Source: Microbacterium bovistercoris
GTDB taxonomy: Bacteria; Actinomycetota; Actinomycetes; Actinomycetales; Microbacteriaceae
NCBI RefSeq assembly: GCF_003387575.1
Contig: NZ_QUAB01000038.1
Span: 1 to 64,000 of the forward strand
Reading direction: 5' to 3'
Length of the DNA: 64,000 nt
In this document: positions 36,911 to 44,716 of the stretch, piece by piece
Layout of the letters: every line of letters starts with the position of its first letter
Position numbering within the stretch: the first letter of the stretch is position 1
Notes under the pieces: model-generated
What the model was told of the DNA's origin: nothing
What the model saw: the letters and a program-made list of their open reading frames with translations, nothing else
The model's database searches: none
Made by a program: the position numbers and the translations under genes

Positions 36911-37354
36911 TCAGGGCGTGGTCTTCGCGATCCTGATCGCCTCGCGGATGCTGGAGCGGGCGTCCTTGCGGCGCCCTGCGGCGTCCTGCACCACCCCGAG
37001 GCGGTAACGGGCGCGCCAGTCCTGCGGCGCGGCATCCGCAGCGTCCGTGTACCGGGTGACGAGCGGTTCGATGTCGTCCTTCATCAGCCGGCCACTCGGC
37101 GTGAGCTGCTCCGGCGCCTCCGGCATCCCGCCCTCGCCGTCGAGCTGCCGGCCTAGCCGGTCCGCGGCGAGGCCGAAGGCGAGCTCGCGGTACATCGCCC
37201 AGGCGCCGATCGGCGCGATGACGATCAGGGCGATGCCCATCGCGATCCCGGCGCCGGTGCCGCTGCGCAGGAAGAGCACGGCGAGCCAGACGACGGCCAC
37301 GATGTACAGCAGCAGCGCGGCGGACATGACGGCGACGCCGATGCGAGAGGTCAT
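36911..37354 (-). CDS. membrane protein with C-terminal tetratricopeptide-like helices
   Basis: 147 residues: two transmembrane helices (about residues 7-29 and 36-54), then a soluble tail with 'APQDWRARYRLGVVQDAAGRRKDARSSIREAIRIA', a TPR-like helix pair. Function unknown. TAGGAT lies 6 nt before the ATG (leaderless candidate). It is divergent from the DrrAB exporter and shares its promoter region. Confidence 0.7.
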   Translation of the reverse strand: MTSRIGVAVMSAALLLYIVAVVWLAVLFLRSGTGAGIAMGIALIVIAPIGAWAMYRELAFGLAADRLGRQLDGEGGMPEAPEQLTPSGRLMKDDIEPLVTRYTDAADAAPQDWRARYRLGVVQDAAGRRKDARSSIREAIRIAKTTP

Positions 37355-37394
37355 GCCTCAATCCTAGGAGCGCGTGCGGCCCGTCCCCACGCGC

Positions 37395-37442
37395 TGACAG
37401 CCGGTGACAGTCGCAGACAGCGTCGTGACAGTGCGCCGACAG
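37395..37442 (+). promoter_or_regulatory. five helically phased GACAG direct repeats upstream of the ABC exporter
   Basis: Copies at 37395-37400 (TGACAG), 37405-37410 (TGACAG), 37415-37420 (AGACAG), 37426-37431 (TGACAG) and 37437-37442 (CGACAG): periods of 10, 10, 11 and 11 bp, all on one DNA face. The array ends 10 bp before a possible -10 (GATGCT, 37453-37458), which is 6 nt before the ATG. SARP/BTAD activators bind direct repeats with about 11-bp period next to the -10 box, and a BTAD regulator is encoded 2 kb away. Confidence 0.65.
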
Positions 37443-37464
37443 CGGCGGGACGGATGCTCGTCGC

Positions 37465-38475
37465 ATGACGAACTCCACTTCAGAATGGGCCATCGCGGCC
37501 GACGGACTCGTGAAGGTGTTCGGTGCGAACCGCGCAGTCGACGGCGTCGACCTGCGCGTGCCCACCGGCACCGTCTACGGAGTCCTCGGCCCGAACGGCG
37601 CCGGCAAGACCACCACCATCAACATGCTCGCGACGCTGATGCGTCCGGACAGCGGGAGCGCCCGCATCTTCGGCCACGACGTCGTGCGCGAGGCGCACGT
37701 CGTCCGCCAGCTCATCGGCGTGACCGGGCAGTTCGCGTCGGTGGACGAGACCCTGTCCGCGAACGAGAACCTCATGATCTTCGCCAGGCTGCTCGGCCTG
37801 ACGCGGGCGGAGGCGCGCGCCAAGTCCGCGGACCTGCTCGAGCGGTTCGGGCTCACCGAGGCGGCGCGCCGCCCACTCGCCCAGTTCTCCGGCGGCATGC
37901 GCCGTCGTCTCGACCTGGCGGCGTCGCTGATCGCCCAGCCGCCGCTGATCTTCCTCGACGAGCCGACCACGGGTCTCGACCCGCGCACCCGCGGGCAGAT
38001 GTGGGACACCATCCGCGAGCTCGTGCACACCGGCTCCACCGTGATGCTCACCACGCAGTACCTCGACGAGGCCGACCAGCTGGCCGACCGCATCGCGGTG
38101 ATCGACCGCGGTCGCGTCGTGGCCGAGGGCTCCCCCGATGACCTCAAGGCCTCCGTCGGAGCATCCTCGCTGCAGCTGCGGCTCACCGAACCGGCGGATG
38201 CCGGGGACGCGCTGCGCGCGATCGAGCGGGTGCTCGGCGTGCAGGGGGTGCTCTCCCCCGAGGCCGCTCGGATCACCGCCCCCATGACCGATGCCGATCG
38301 GGTCGCGGACCTGCTCATCGTGCTCCGCGAGGCCGGCATCGGCCTCAGCGAGATGAGCGTGCAGAAGCCGACCCTGGACGAGGTCTTCCTCACCATCACA
38401 GGTCACTCCGCCGAGGACGAGACCGAAGACAGCGCGGCTGCGGCCGCCTCACAGAAGCAGGAGGTGCGCGCATGA
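37465..38475 (+). CDS. DrrA-type daunorubicin-resistance ABC transporter ATPase
   Basis: 336 residues. Walker A GPNGAGKTTT (about residue 42), signature FSGGMRRRLDLA (142), Walker B LIFLDEPTTGLD (162), H-loop-region TTQYLDEADQLADRI, and the DrrA C-terminal domain with ASSLQLRLTEPADAG and PTLDEVFLTITGH. It powers export of a drug or lipid through the adjacent DrrB-like permease, whose start overlaps its stop by four bases. The substrate cannot be deduced. Expression is probably controlled by the phased repeats. Confidence 0.9.
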   Translation: MTNSTSEWAIAADGLVKVFGANRAVDGVDLRVPTGTVYGVLGPNGAGKTTTINMLATLMRPDSGSARIFGHDVVREAHVVRQLIGVTGQFASVDETLSANENLMIFARLLGLTRAEARAKSADLLERFGLTEAARRPLAQFSGGMRRRLDLAASLIAQPPLIFLDEPTTGLDPRTRGQMWDTIRELVHTGSTVMLTTQYLDEADQLADRIAVIDRGRVVAEGSPDDLKASVGASSLQLRLTEPADAGDALRAIERVLGVQGVLSPEAARITAPMTDADRVADLLIVLREAGIGLSEMSVQKPTLDEVFLTITGHSAEDETEDSAAAAASQKQEVRA

Positions 38476-39302
38476 GCGCTCTCGCCCCCGCGGCCACCCG
38501 CATCATCCCCGCATCCGAACGGGATCTGAAGAACCACGCGGGTCTCCGGCTCGCCCTGCGCAACACCCTCACGATGGCCGGGCGCGGCGTCATCAAGATC
38601 CGTCGCACGCCCGAGCAGCTGATGGACGTCACGCTGCAGCCGATCCTGTTCACACTGATGTTCACCTACATCTTCGGCGGCGCGATCTCGGGCGACGTGC
38701 AGTCGTACCTGCCTGTGATCATCCCCGGCATCCTGGTGCAGACGGTGATCACCACCTCGGTCGTCACCGGCGTGCAGCTGCGCGAGGACATGGACAAGGG
38801 CGTGTTCGACCGGTTCCGCTCGTTGCCGATCGCGCGCATCGCCCCGCTGTCCGGCGCGCTGCTGGCGGACACCGTCCGCTACGCGATCGCCACCGTGCTC
38901 ACCTTCACGATGGGCGCCCTGATGGGCTTCCGTCCCGGTGGCGGTCTCTGGTCCGTGGTCGCCGCCGGCCTGCTGGTCGTCGTGTGCTCGTGGGCGGTGA
39001 GCTGGATCTTCGCATTCTTCGGCGTGATCGCCCGCACCGCCTCGAGCGTGCAGGGGATCTCGATGATCATCCTGTTCCCGCTGACGTTCCTCTCGAACGC
39101 CTTCGTGCCGGTCGACACCATGCCCGACTGGATGCAGTGGTTCGTGAACATCAATCCGGTCTCGCACCTCGTGACGGCCGTCCGCGAGCTCACCGCGACC
39201 GGTGCGTTCGGAGCGGACGCCTGGATCTCGCTGCTCGGCGCGGCCGTGATCGTCGCTGTCTTCGCACCGCTCACGGTGCGGGCCTACATGCGAAAGGCCT
39301 GA
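38472..39302 (+). CDS. DrrB-type ABC-2 transporter permease
   Basis: A 276-residue ABC-2 permease with six predicted membrane segments and the family feature 'REDMDKGVFDRFRSLPIAR' (about residues 96-114), followed by 'FLSNAFVPVDTMPDWMQWFVNINPVSHLV'. It forms an exporter with the upstream ATPase, probably a dimer of each. It ends before a bidirectional terminator facing the BTAD regulator. Confidence 0.9.
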   Translation: MSALAPAATRIIPASERDLKNHAGLRLALRNTLTMAGRGVIKIRRTPEQLMDVTLQPILFTLMFTYIFGGAISGDVQSYLPVIIPGILVQTVITTSVVTGVQLREDMDKGVFDRFRSLPIARIAPLSGALLADTVRYAIATVLTFTMGALMGFRPGGGLWSVVAAGLLVVVCSWAVSWIFAFFGVIARTASSVQGISMIILFPLTFLSNAFVPVDTMPDWMQWFVNINPVSHLVTAVRELTATGAFGADAWISLLGAAVIVAVFAPLTVRAYMRKA

Positions 39303-39317
39303 TCCTCCCGATGCTCA

Positions 39318-39344
39318 GGGGCGTCCGCCGACGGCGGGCGCCCC
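39318..39344. terminator. bidirectional terminator between the exporter and the BTAD regulator
   Basis: GGGGCGTCCGC (39318-39328) pairs with GCGGGCGCCCC (39334-39344), one G-T wobble, loop CGACG, followed by TTCC. It lies between two convergent stop codons. Confidence 0.75.
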
Positions 39345-39360
39345 TTCCGCGCGCCCGGGC

Positions 39361-42300
39361 TCAGCGGCTGGTGAGCACGGCCAGCCCGCGCTCGAGTCGT
39401 CGCTCGGGGCTGAGTGCGGCGACCTCGGCGCGAACCCGCTGCACGACATCCGCGCCGGCGATCCGCTCGGCATCCGCCAGATGCGCGTCGAGGTGGAGCG
39501 TCGGCATGTTCTGCCGGCCGCCGAGGACCTCGGAGAGCGCGACGGCCTCGACGCCGCGCGCGACCTGTCCCGGGCTGCGGAGCGCCCAGGCCGACCAGCC
39601 CATGAGGGCGGTGCCCAGCACCGGGCGGTCCACTCCCTCTCGGCGCTGCCGGCAGGCGGCGATCGTCCTGGTGCGCAGCCTGCGCTCCCAGATCGCGACC
39701 TCGTCCGCCGCCAATCCCAGCGAGCGCACGGCTGCCGCGAGATAGCCGGACATCGCCATCAGGTACCACGGCGAACGCCGTGGCGACGGTTCGGCGAACG
39801 CCCGCATGGCGGCGGCGAAGTGCTCGGATGCGGAGACGAGATCGCCGTCCACCAGGTCGGCCTCGGCCAGACCGTAGACACCGATGGAGGTGAGTTCCAG
39901 GCCGTCCTGACTGAGTCCGCCCTCGTCGACGAGCCGCTGGAACAGCGGCCGGGCGTCCGCGGTGCGTCCCAGGCACAGCAAGGCACCACCGCGCACCCAC
40001 TCCTGCTGACTGAGCTGATCCTGCGCGTCGTACTCGCGGAACACCTCGGCGGCGCGGTCCAGCCAGACGAGCGCGTCCTCGGCGTCACCGGTCTGCGCGG
40101 CCAGCTGCGCAGCGAGATCGGCGGCCAGTCCCTCCGCCCACCGCTCGCCGATCCGCCTGGCACGCTCCCAGGCGCTGCGCGCGGCGCGCATCGCGGCGTC
40201 CGGCTCGCCATCGTTCTCCGAGGCCTGCGACATGAGGATGTCGGCGGCCAGCTGTGCACGGGGGTCCGTCTCGCCCGCGACGATGTCGCCTGCGCCGGCG
40301 GTTCCTCCGCGGGCCGCCGCGTCCAGCGCCTCGGCCAGCAGCCGCCAGGCCGGGGCCAGGCTGTCACCGGCCGCCTCCCTGCGCAGCCGCAGCAGCGCGA
40401 GACCCCGCGCCGCACCCGGGTCGCCGCTGATCATGCAGCCCAGCACGCCCATCGCCAGGGCGATGACAACGAGATCGGTGCCGATCCCGTCGCGATCGGT
40501 CCCCGCGGCGGCTCCGATCATCCGCGGGGCGTAGCCGATGAACTCCGTGAACGAGCCGCGGATGAACCAGGACTGGCCGAGCACGGCGAACAGCACCACC
40601 GCATCGGCGTCGCAGTCCGCGGCGAGGAGATGGCGCAAGACATGGACCAGGTTGTCGTGCTCCCGGCTGACCGCCAGATGCTCCGCCGCGCTCAGCCCCG
40701 CCGGGAATCGTCTGCTGCCCTCGCCCTGTGCGGTGGCGAACTCCGTCGCCCAGGTGATCACGGCTTCCCAGGCCTCCCCCTCGCCGTCGGCGTCCTGCAA
40801 CCGCTCCTGGCCGAACTCGCGCACGGTCTCGAGCATCCGGAAGCGCACCTCCACCCCGGCATCGTTCTCGATCACGCCGAGGAGCGAGTGCGAGACCAGC
40901 AGGTCGAGCACGTCGTCAGCCGGCCCGCCACCCAGCACCGCCTCGGCGATCGAGGCGGAGAAACCGCCCGGCAGCACCGAGAGCAAGGACAGCGCTCGCT
41001 GCGCCTCTGGTGCCAGCAGGTCCCAGCTCCACTCGATCACCGCCTGCAGGGTGCGATGCCGTTCCGGCGCCGATCTGTCACCGGTCGTCAGCAGCGCGAA
41101 TCGGTTCTCGAGTCGCAGCTCGATCTGCTCGGGCGTCATCGTGCGCACGCGCGCGGCGGCGAGCTCGATCGCCAGCGGCAGTCCGTCGAGATGGCGGCAC
41201 AGGCGCGCGATCGTCTCGAGGTCGAGCGTCGCTCCGGGGCGGGCTGCATGCGCCCTCTCGATGAAGAGCCGCACGGCGGGAGCCGCCGGATCGGCGTCGA
41301 TCGTCAGAGGTTCCAGCGGCAGCACCTGCTCGGCGGCGATCGCCAGCGGAGTGCGGCTCGTCGTGACGATCCGCAGCGTCGGCACGGCGGCCAGCAGCTC
41401 CGCCGCGCACTGCGCGGCGCCGTCGATCACCTGCTCGCAGTTGTCCAGCACGAGGAGCGTGCGCCGCTCGCCCAGCATCGCGATGACACGCGCCATCAGG
41501 TCGGGTCGCGGCACCGCGTCGTTCAGGCGACGACCGGGGGTGATCTCGCTGATGCCGAGGGCTGCGGCGACGGCGATCGGCACACCCGCGTCCTCGCGAA
41601 CGCCGGCGAGGGGGACGACGACGACCGCGGAAGCATCGGCGTCGAGCGCGATCGCCTGAGCCAGCCGCGTCTTGCCCAGGCCCCCGGCACCGAGGATCGT
41701 CAGCAGTCGCGTGCGTGCAAGCAGAGCCTTCGCCTCGCGGAGCGCCTCGTCCCGGCCGATCAGCTCGTTCGGTGCGGCTTGGACTCCGATGCGCACCCTC
41801 GGCCCGGCCTGATCCGAGGTCTGCAGCAGCCGCGCGTTGAGCTCGACGGCCGCCGGCGACGGCGACGTGCCGAGCTCGTCCCGCAGCCGCATGCGCAGAC
41901 TCGCGAAGAGCGCGAGCGCCTCGGAGGTGCGACCGGCGTGCGCCAGCGCTTCCATCAGCGCCACATGGACGCCGTCGTCGAGAGGGCGCTCTTCGGCCAG
42001 CGCGGTCAGCACTGCGATGGCCTCGGGGTCTCGGCCGGCGTCGGCGTAGGCGGTGGCGAGGCCGGAGCGGATCGTGTCGAGCAGGGCTGTCGCGGTGCGG
42101 GTCAGTTCGCCGGCCACCGGCGCGTCGCCGAGATCGAGCCCCGGCTCGCCACGCCACAGCGCGGCCGCGGACTCGAGCAGGTCGATCCGCTGCGGGTCCC
42201 GCCCCGCCCGGTTCGTCGCCTCCAGGACGAGCTGCTTGGCACGGTGCAGGTCGGTCTCATCGGTGCCGAGGGCGTAGCCGCCCGGAGCGCTGCGCACGAG

Positions 42301-42525
42301 GTCGGCGCCGCCGCCCGCGCGTGCCCGGGACACCAGCGTCTGCAGGGCCGCTTTCGGGTTCTGCGGCTGTTCCTCGCCCCAGACATCATCGGCGAGCGCG
42401 GTGACGGAGCGGACCGAGCCGCTGCCGCTCAGGGTCAGCGCCGCCAGCAGCGCGCGCATGGCTGCGCCACCCGCATCGCGATCGGCGAGCTGGACGGGGC
42501 CGAGCACGCCGACCCGGAAGGTCAT
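39361..42525 (-). CDS. large BTAD-domain / NTPase transcriptional regulator (AfsR-like)
   Basis: 1054 residues. Residues about 1-85 form an OmpR-like winged helix (DDVWGEEQPQNPKAALQTLVSRARA, PGGYALG). About 90-240 is the bacterial transcriptional activation domain. About 255-530 is an NB-ARC-type ATPase with P-loop GAGGLGKTRLAQ (about 278) and a 'TLLVLDNCEQV' Walker B. The rest is TPR-like helices. This is the AfsR/large-SARP architecture, an ATP-dependent activator. Its ATG overlaps the dapB stop by four bases, so it is made from the dapB mRNA. The likely target is the divergent-side DrrAB promoter (inference). Converges on drrB. Confidence 0.88.
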   Translation of the reverse strand: MTFRVGVLGPVQLADRDAGGAAMRALLAALTLSGSGSVRSVTALADDVWGEEQPQNPKAALQTLVSRARAGGGADLVRSAPGGYALGTDETDLHRAKQLVLEATNRAGRDPQRIDLLESAAALWRGEPGLDLGDAPVAGELTRTATALLDTIRSGLATAYADAGRDPEAIAVLTALAEERPLDDGVHVALMEALAHAGRTSEALALFASLRMRLRDELGTSPSPAAVELNARLLQTSDQAGPRVRIGVQAAPNELIGRDEALREAKALLARTRLLTILGAGGLGKTRLAQAIALDADASAVVVVPLAGVREDAGVPIAVAAALGISEITPGRRLNDAVPRPDLMARVIAMLGERRTLLVLDNCEQVIDGAAQCAAELLAAVPTLRIVTTSRTPLAIAAEQVLPLEPLTIDADPAAPAVRLFIERAHAARPGATLDLETIARLCRHLDGLPLAIELAAARVRTMTPEQIELRLENRFALLTTGDRSAPERHRTLQAVIEWSWDLLAPEAQRALSLLSVLPGGFSASIAEAVLGGGPADDVLDLLVSHSLLGVIENDAGVEVRFRMLETVREFGQERLQDADGEGEAWEAVITWATEFATAQGEGSRRFPAGLSAAEHLAVSREHDNLVHVLRHLLAADCDADAVVLFAVLGQSWFIRGSFTEFIGYAPRMIGAAAGTDRDGIGTDLVVIALAMGVLGCMISGDPGAARGLALLRLRREAAGDSLAPAWRLLAEALDAAARGGTAGAGDIVAGETDPRAQLAADILMSQASENDGEPDAAMRAARSAWERARRIGERWAEGLAADLAAQLAAQTGDAEDALVWLDRAAEVFREYDAQDQLSQQEWVRGGALLCLGRTADARPLFQRLVDEGGLSQDGLELTSIGVYGLAEADLVDGDLVSASEHFAAAMRAFAEPSPRRSPWYLMAMSGYLAAAVRSLGLAADEVAIWERRLRTRTIAACRQRREGVDRPVLGTALMGWSAWALRSPGQVARGVEAVALSEVLGGRQNMPTLHLDAHLADAERIAGADVVQRVRAEVAALSPERRLERGLAVLTSR

Positions 42526-43268
42526 GCGTTCGGGCGCAGGCCGAGGTCGATGATGTTCTCCAGTCCGACGACGACGCCTCGCGCGTCACGCGCGAAGGGC
42601 AGCGCGAGACGGATGCCAGGGGTGTAGGCCGCAGCGGAGTCCACGGTGTCGTGGGTGATGGTCAGTGATTCCCCTGCACCCGACAGGATGACCTCCTGCT
42701 TGGCGACCACGCCGGGACGGCGCAGGGAGTGGATCGGCACCCCCGCGACCCGCTGACCACGGGCGCGCTGATCGGCGTGGGGAGCCGAGACGGGCCCCTG
42801 CCCCTCCCGCGCATCCGCCATCAGCTCGGCCGTGCGCACCGCCGTGCCGCTCGGCGAATCGATCTTGGTGTCGCGGTGCGCCTCGATGATCTCAGCGGAG
42901 GCGAAGAACGGCGCGGCGGCCGCAGCCAGCGCAGAGCCGAGCGCCGACCCCAGCGAGAAGTTCGGGATGAACACGACGCCCGTGCCCGCGGCGTCCGCCA
43001 GGGGACGCACCAGGGCGATCCGCTCCTGGGACCAGCCGGAGGTGCCGACGAGCACGTTGATGCCGCGCTCGATCGCGGCGCGCACGACCTCGACACTGAC
43101 GGAGGGCGTCGACGCGTCGACGACGAGGTCGGCGCCGTCGAGCTCGGAGAGGTCGCTGGACGAGCCGAGCACCCGAGTCACCTCGAAGCCGTCGAGCTCG
43201 TCGATCACCGCCCGGATGATGCCGCCGAGCTTGCCGGATCCGCCGACGAGAGCAACCTGTGTGGTCAT
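42522..43268 (-). CDS. dapB: 4-hydroxy-tetrahydrodipicolinate reductase
   Basis: A 248-residue DapB: cofactor loop VGGSGKLGG at the N-terminus, GTSGWSQERI, and the active-site EAHRDTKIDSPSGTA. The usual His-His is His-Arg here; the first His (general acid) and the Lys are kept, so activity is expected. Second enzyme of the lysine/diaminopimelate branch. TAAACT lies 6 nt before the ATG (leaderless candidate). The stop overlaps the start of the BTAD regulator. Confidence 0.92.
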   Translation of the reverse strand: MTTQVALVGGSGKLGGIIRAVIDELDGFEVTRVLGSSSDLSELDGADLVVDASTPSVSVEVVRAAIERGINVLVGTSGWSQERIALVRPLADAAGTGVVFIPNFSLGSALGSALAAAAAPFFASAEIIEAHRDTKIDSPSGTAVRTAELMADAREGQGPVSAPHADQRARGQRVAGVPIHSLRRPGVVAKQEVILSGAGESLTITHDTVDSAAAYTPGIRLALPFARDARGVVVGLENIIDLGLRPNA

Positions 43269-43337
43269 GATTCCAGTTTAGGTATATGGCAGTCAGGACG
43301 GCTCTGGACCTGCCGTGACGCGCGATACCGTTGCTCC

Positions 43338-43805
43338 ATGGTGACATTCCGCGCCGTCCCGGCCACAGATCCTTCGGCAGTCGCCGTCCTCACCGATTAC
43401 TTCGCGATGAGGGCCGCCGCATTCCCGGGCGAGTACCGCCCGGCGTTCCCCGGACCTGACGCGTTCCGCGAGCCCGACGGCGTGTTCCTGCTCGCGCTGG
43501 GCGACGACGGCGAGGTGCTCGGATGCGGCGCCGTGCGGCGCCTGGCCGACGGCGGCTCCGGTCCGCGTTTCGAGATCAAGCACCTGTTCGTGCAGCCCGC
43601 GGGTCGCGGCGCAGGAACCGGACGCGCGATCCTCGAGGAGCTCGAGCGCCGCGCCACGGGCTGGGGTGCGACCGAGCTGGTCCTCGACACGCACCACACT
43701 CTCGAGGCCGCCGGCGGCCTGTACGCCCGCAGCGGCTACGAGCAGATCGAGCCCTACAACGAGAACCCGAATGCGACGAGGTGGTACGGCAAAGCGGTCT
43801 CCTGA
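43338..43805 (+). CDS. GNAT-family N-acetyltransferase
   Basis: A 155-residue GNAT: acetyl-CoA loop QPAGRGAGTGRAILEELERRA (about residues 90-110) and a C-terminal 'GGLYARSGYEQIEPYNENPNATRWYGKAV', a tail seen in amino-acid-type acetyltransferases. The substrate is unknown. TACCGT lies 6 nt before the ATG, mirroring the divergent dapB promoter 69 bp away. The stop overlaps the next start (TGATG). Confidence 0.85.
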   Translation: MVTFRAVPATDPSAVAVLTDYFAMRAAAFPGEYRPAFPGPDAFREPDGVFLLALGDDGEVLGCGAVRRLADGGSGPRFEIKHLFVQPAGRGAGTGRAILEELERRATGWGATELVLDTHHTLEAAGGLYARSGYEQIEPYNENPNATRWYGKAVS

Positions 43806-44167
43806 TGTCGCGCTCACCGCCCGACCCGGACGCGTCATTGGATCCGTTCGTGAACGGGCTCGGTGTGCTGTCTCGGAACGGCGACGTCGTCGGTCACGTG
43901 GCCACCGTCCGCTGGGAGTTCCACACACTGTTCAGCCGCAAGCAGCAGTGGTGGATCTGGACCGTCGTCATCTGGAACGACGGCAGGCGCGAACGCCCCG
44001 AAGAGGATTATCCGCCCCGGTCGAGCGTTGCCGAGATGAAGGACGGTTACCTCGAGGTTTACAGCAGAGACGAAGCTCGGGCGGGCCGATACGATTTCGC
44101 CTGGCTTCAACCGGAAGCCGCGCGAGAAGGCTGGTCACGGTTGGGAATCACTCACGCCGATTTCTGA
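43805..44167 (+). CDS. unknown protein, first of a two-gene unknown pair
   Basis: A 120-residue soluble protein rich in Trp (seven) and acidic residues, with the segment RKQQWWIWTVVIWNDGRRERPEEDYPP near residues 45-71 and no signal peptide or membrane helix. I recognise no family. Its ATG overlaps the GNAT stop, so it is translated from the same message. Base composition seems lower in GC than its neighbours, a hint of recent acquisition. Confidence 0.55.
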   Translation: MSRSPPDPDASLDPFVNGLGVLSRNGDVVGHVATVRWEFHTLFSRKQQWWIWTVVIWNDGRRERPEEDYPPRSSVAEMKDGYLEVYSRDEARAGRYDFAWLQPEAAREGWSRLGITHADF

Positions 44168-44211
44168 GACGTGGTGAGAACGTCGCCGCCGGCGAAGTGT
44201 CGAGGAGCAAG

Positions 44212-44676
44212 ATGCACGTTGACCTGATTGAGTCCATCGCCTGGTGGCGCATCGGCCTTACGGACGGCCGACGCGCCGTGGCCGACGCAGCGACCGATGC
44301 GCTCGTGCATGGGTCGGAGAGCGCTGCGGTGGCGGAACTCGCCGGAATCCGGGACGACGAGAATCCGTTCGTCGTCGATGCCCTCGTCGCACGCGTGGTC
44401 GCCGATCTCGGACTCGAGAGCGCCATGAGTGAGGATCCCGAACTGCCTGCTGCACGCCGACTCTGTCGAGCCACGTTGACCGGTGAGACAAGTGAGCGGG
44501 AGCTGACACGATGGATCCACTCGTACTTTCATCACGAGAGCACGTCCGATCTTGTCAATCAGTTGGCCGACCTCGATGACGAGTTCGATCTCGCCGAGGA
44601 CGGTGTGCAGGGAACGACAGCCGACGTACGTGCACGAGTACGCGCGGTTGCGACGCTGATCGTGGACGGGGCATGA
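44212..44676 (+). CDS. unknown helical acidic protein, second of the unknown pair
   Basis: A 154-residue, mostly helical, acidic protein with 'AATDALVHGSESAAVAELAGIRDDENPFVVDALVARVV', reminiscent of HEAT-like helix pairs, and a charged C-terminal half. The ATG has GAGGAG at good spacing. It follows the Trp-rich gene by 44 bp. I do not recognise it. Size and position next to a DUF222/HNH gene would fit an immunity-type or accessory protein, but nothing in the sequence proves this. Confidence 0.55.
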   Translation: MHVDLIESIAWWRIGLTDGRRAVADAATDALVHGSESAAVAELAGIRDDENPFVVDALVARVVADLGLESAMSEDPELPAARRLCRATLTGETSERELTRWIHSYFHHESTSDLVNQLADLDDEFDLAEDGVQGTTADVRARVRAVATLIVDGA

Positions 44677-44716
44677 TCCGACAGGTCTGAACCGGGCCGC
44701 GGAGCCGGCCGTAGCC

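Noticed and set aside
39481..42627. 1048-codon open frame opposite the BTAD regulator
   Set aside because: Arg/Gly/Gln-rich antisense shadow of a gene with clear domains; no ribosome site or recognisable motif.
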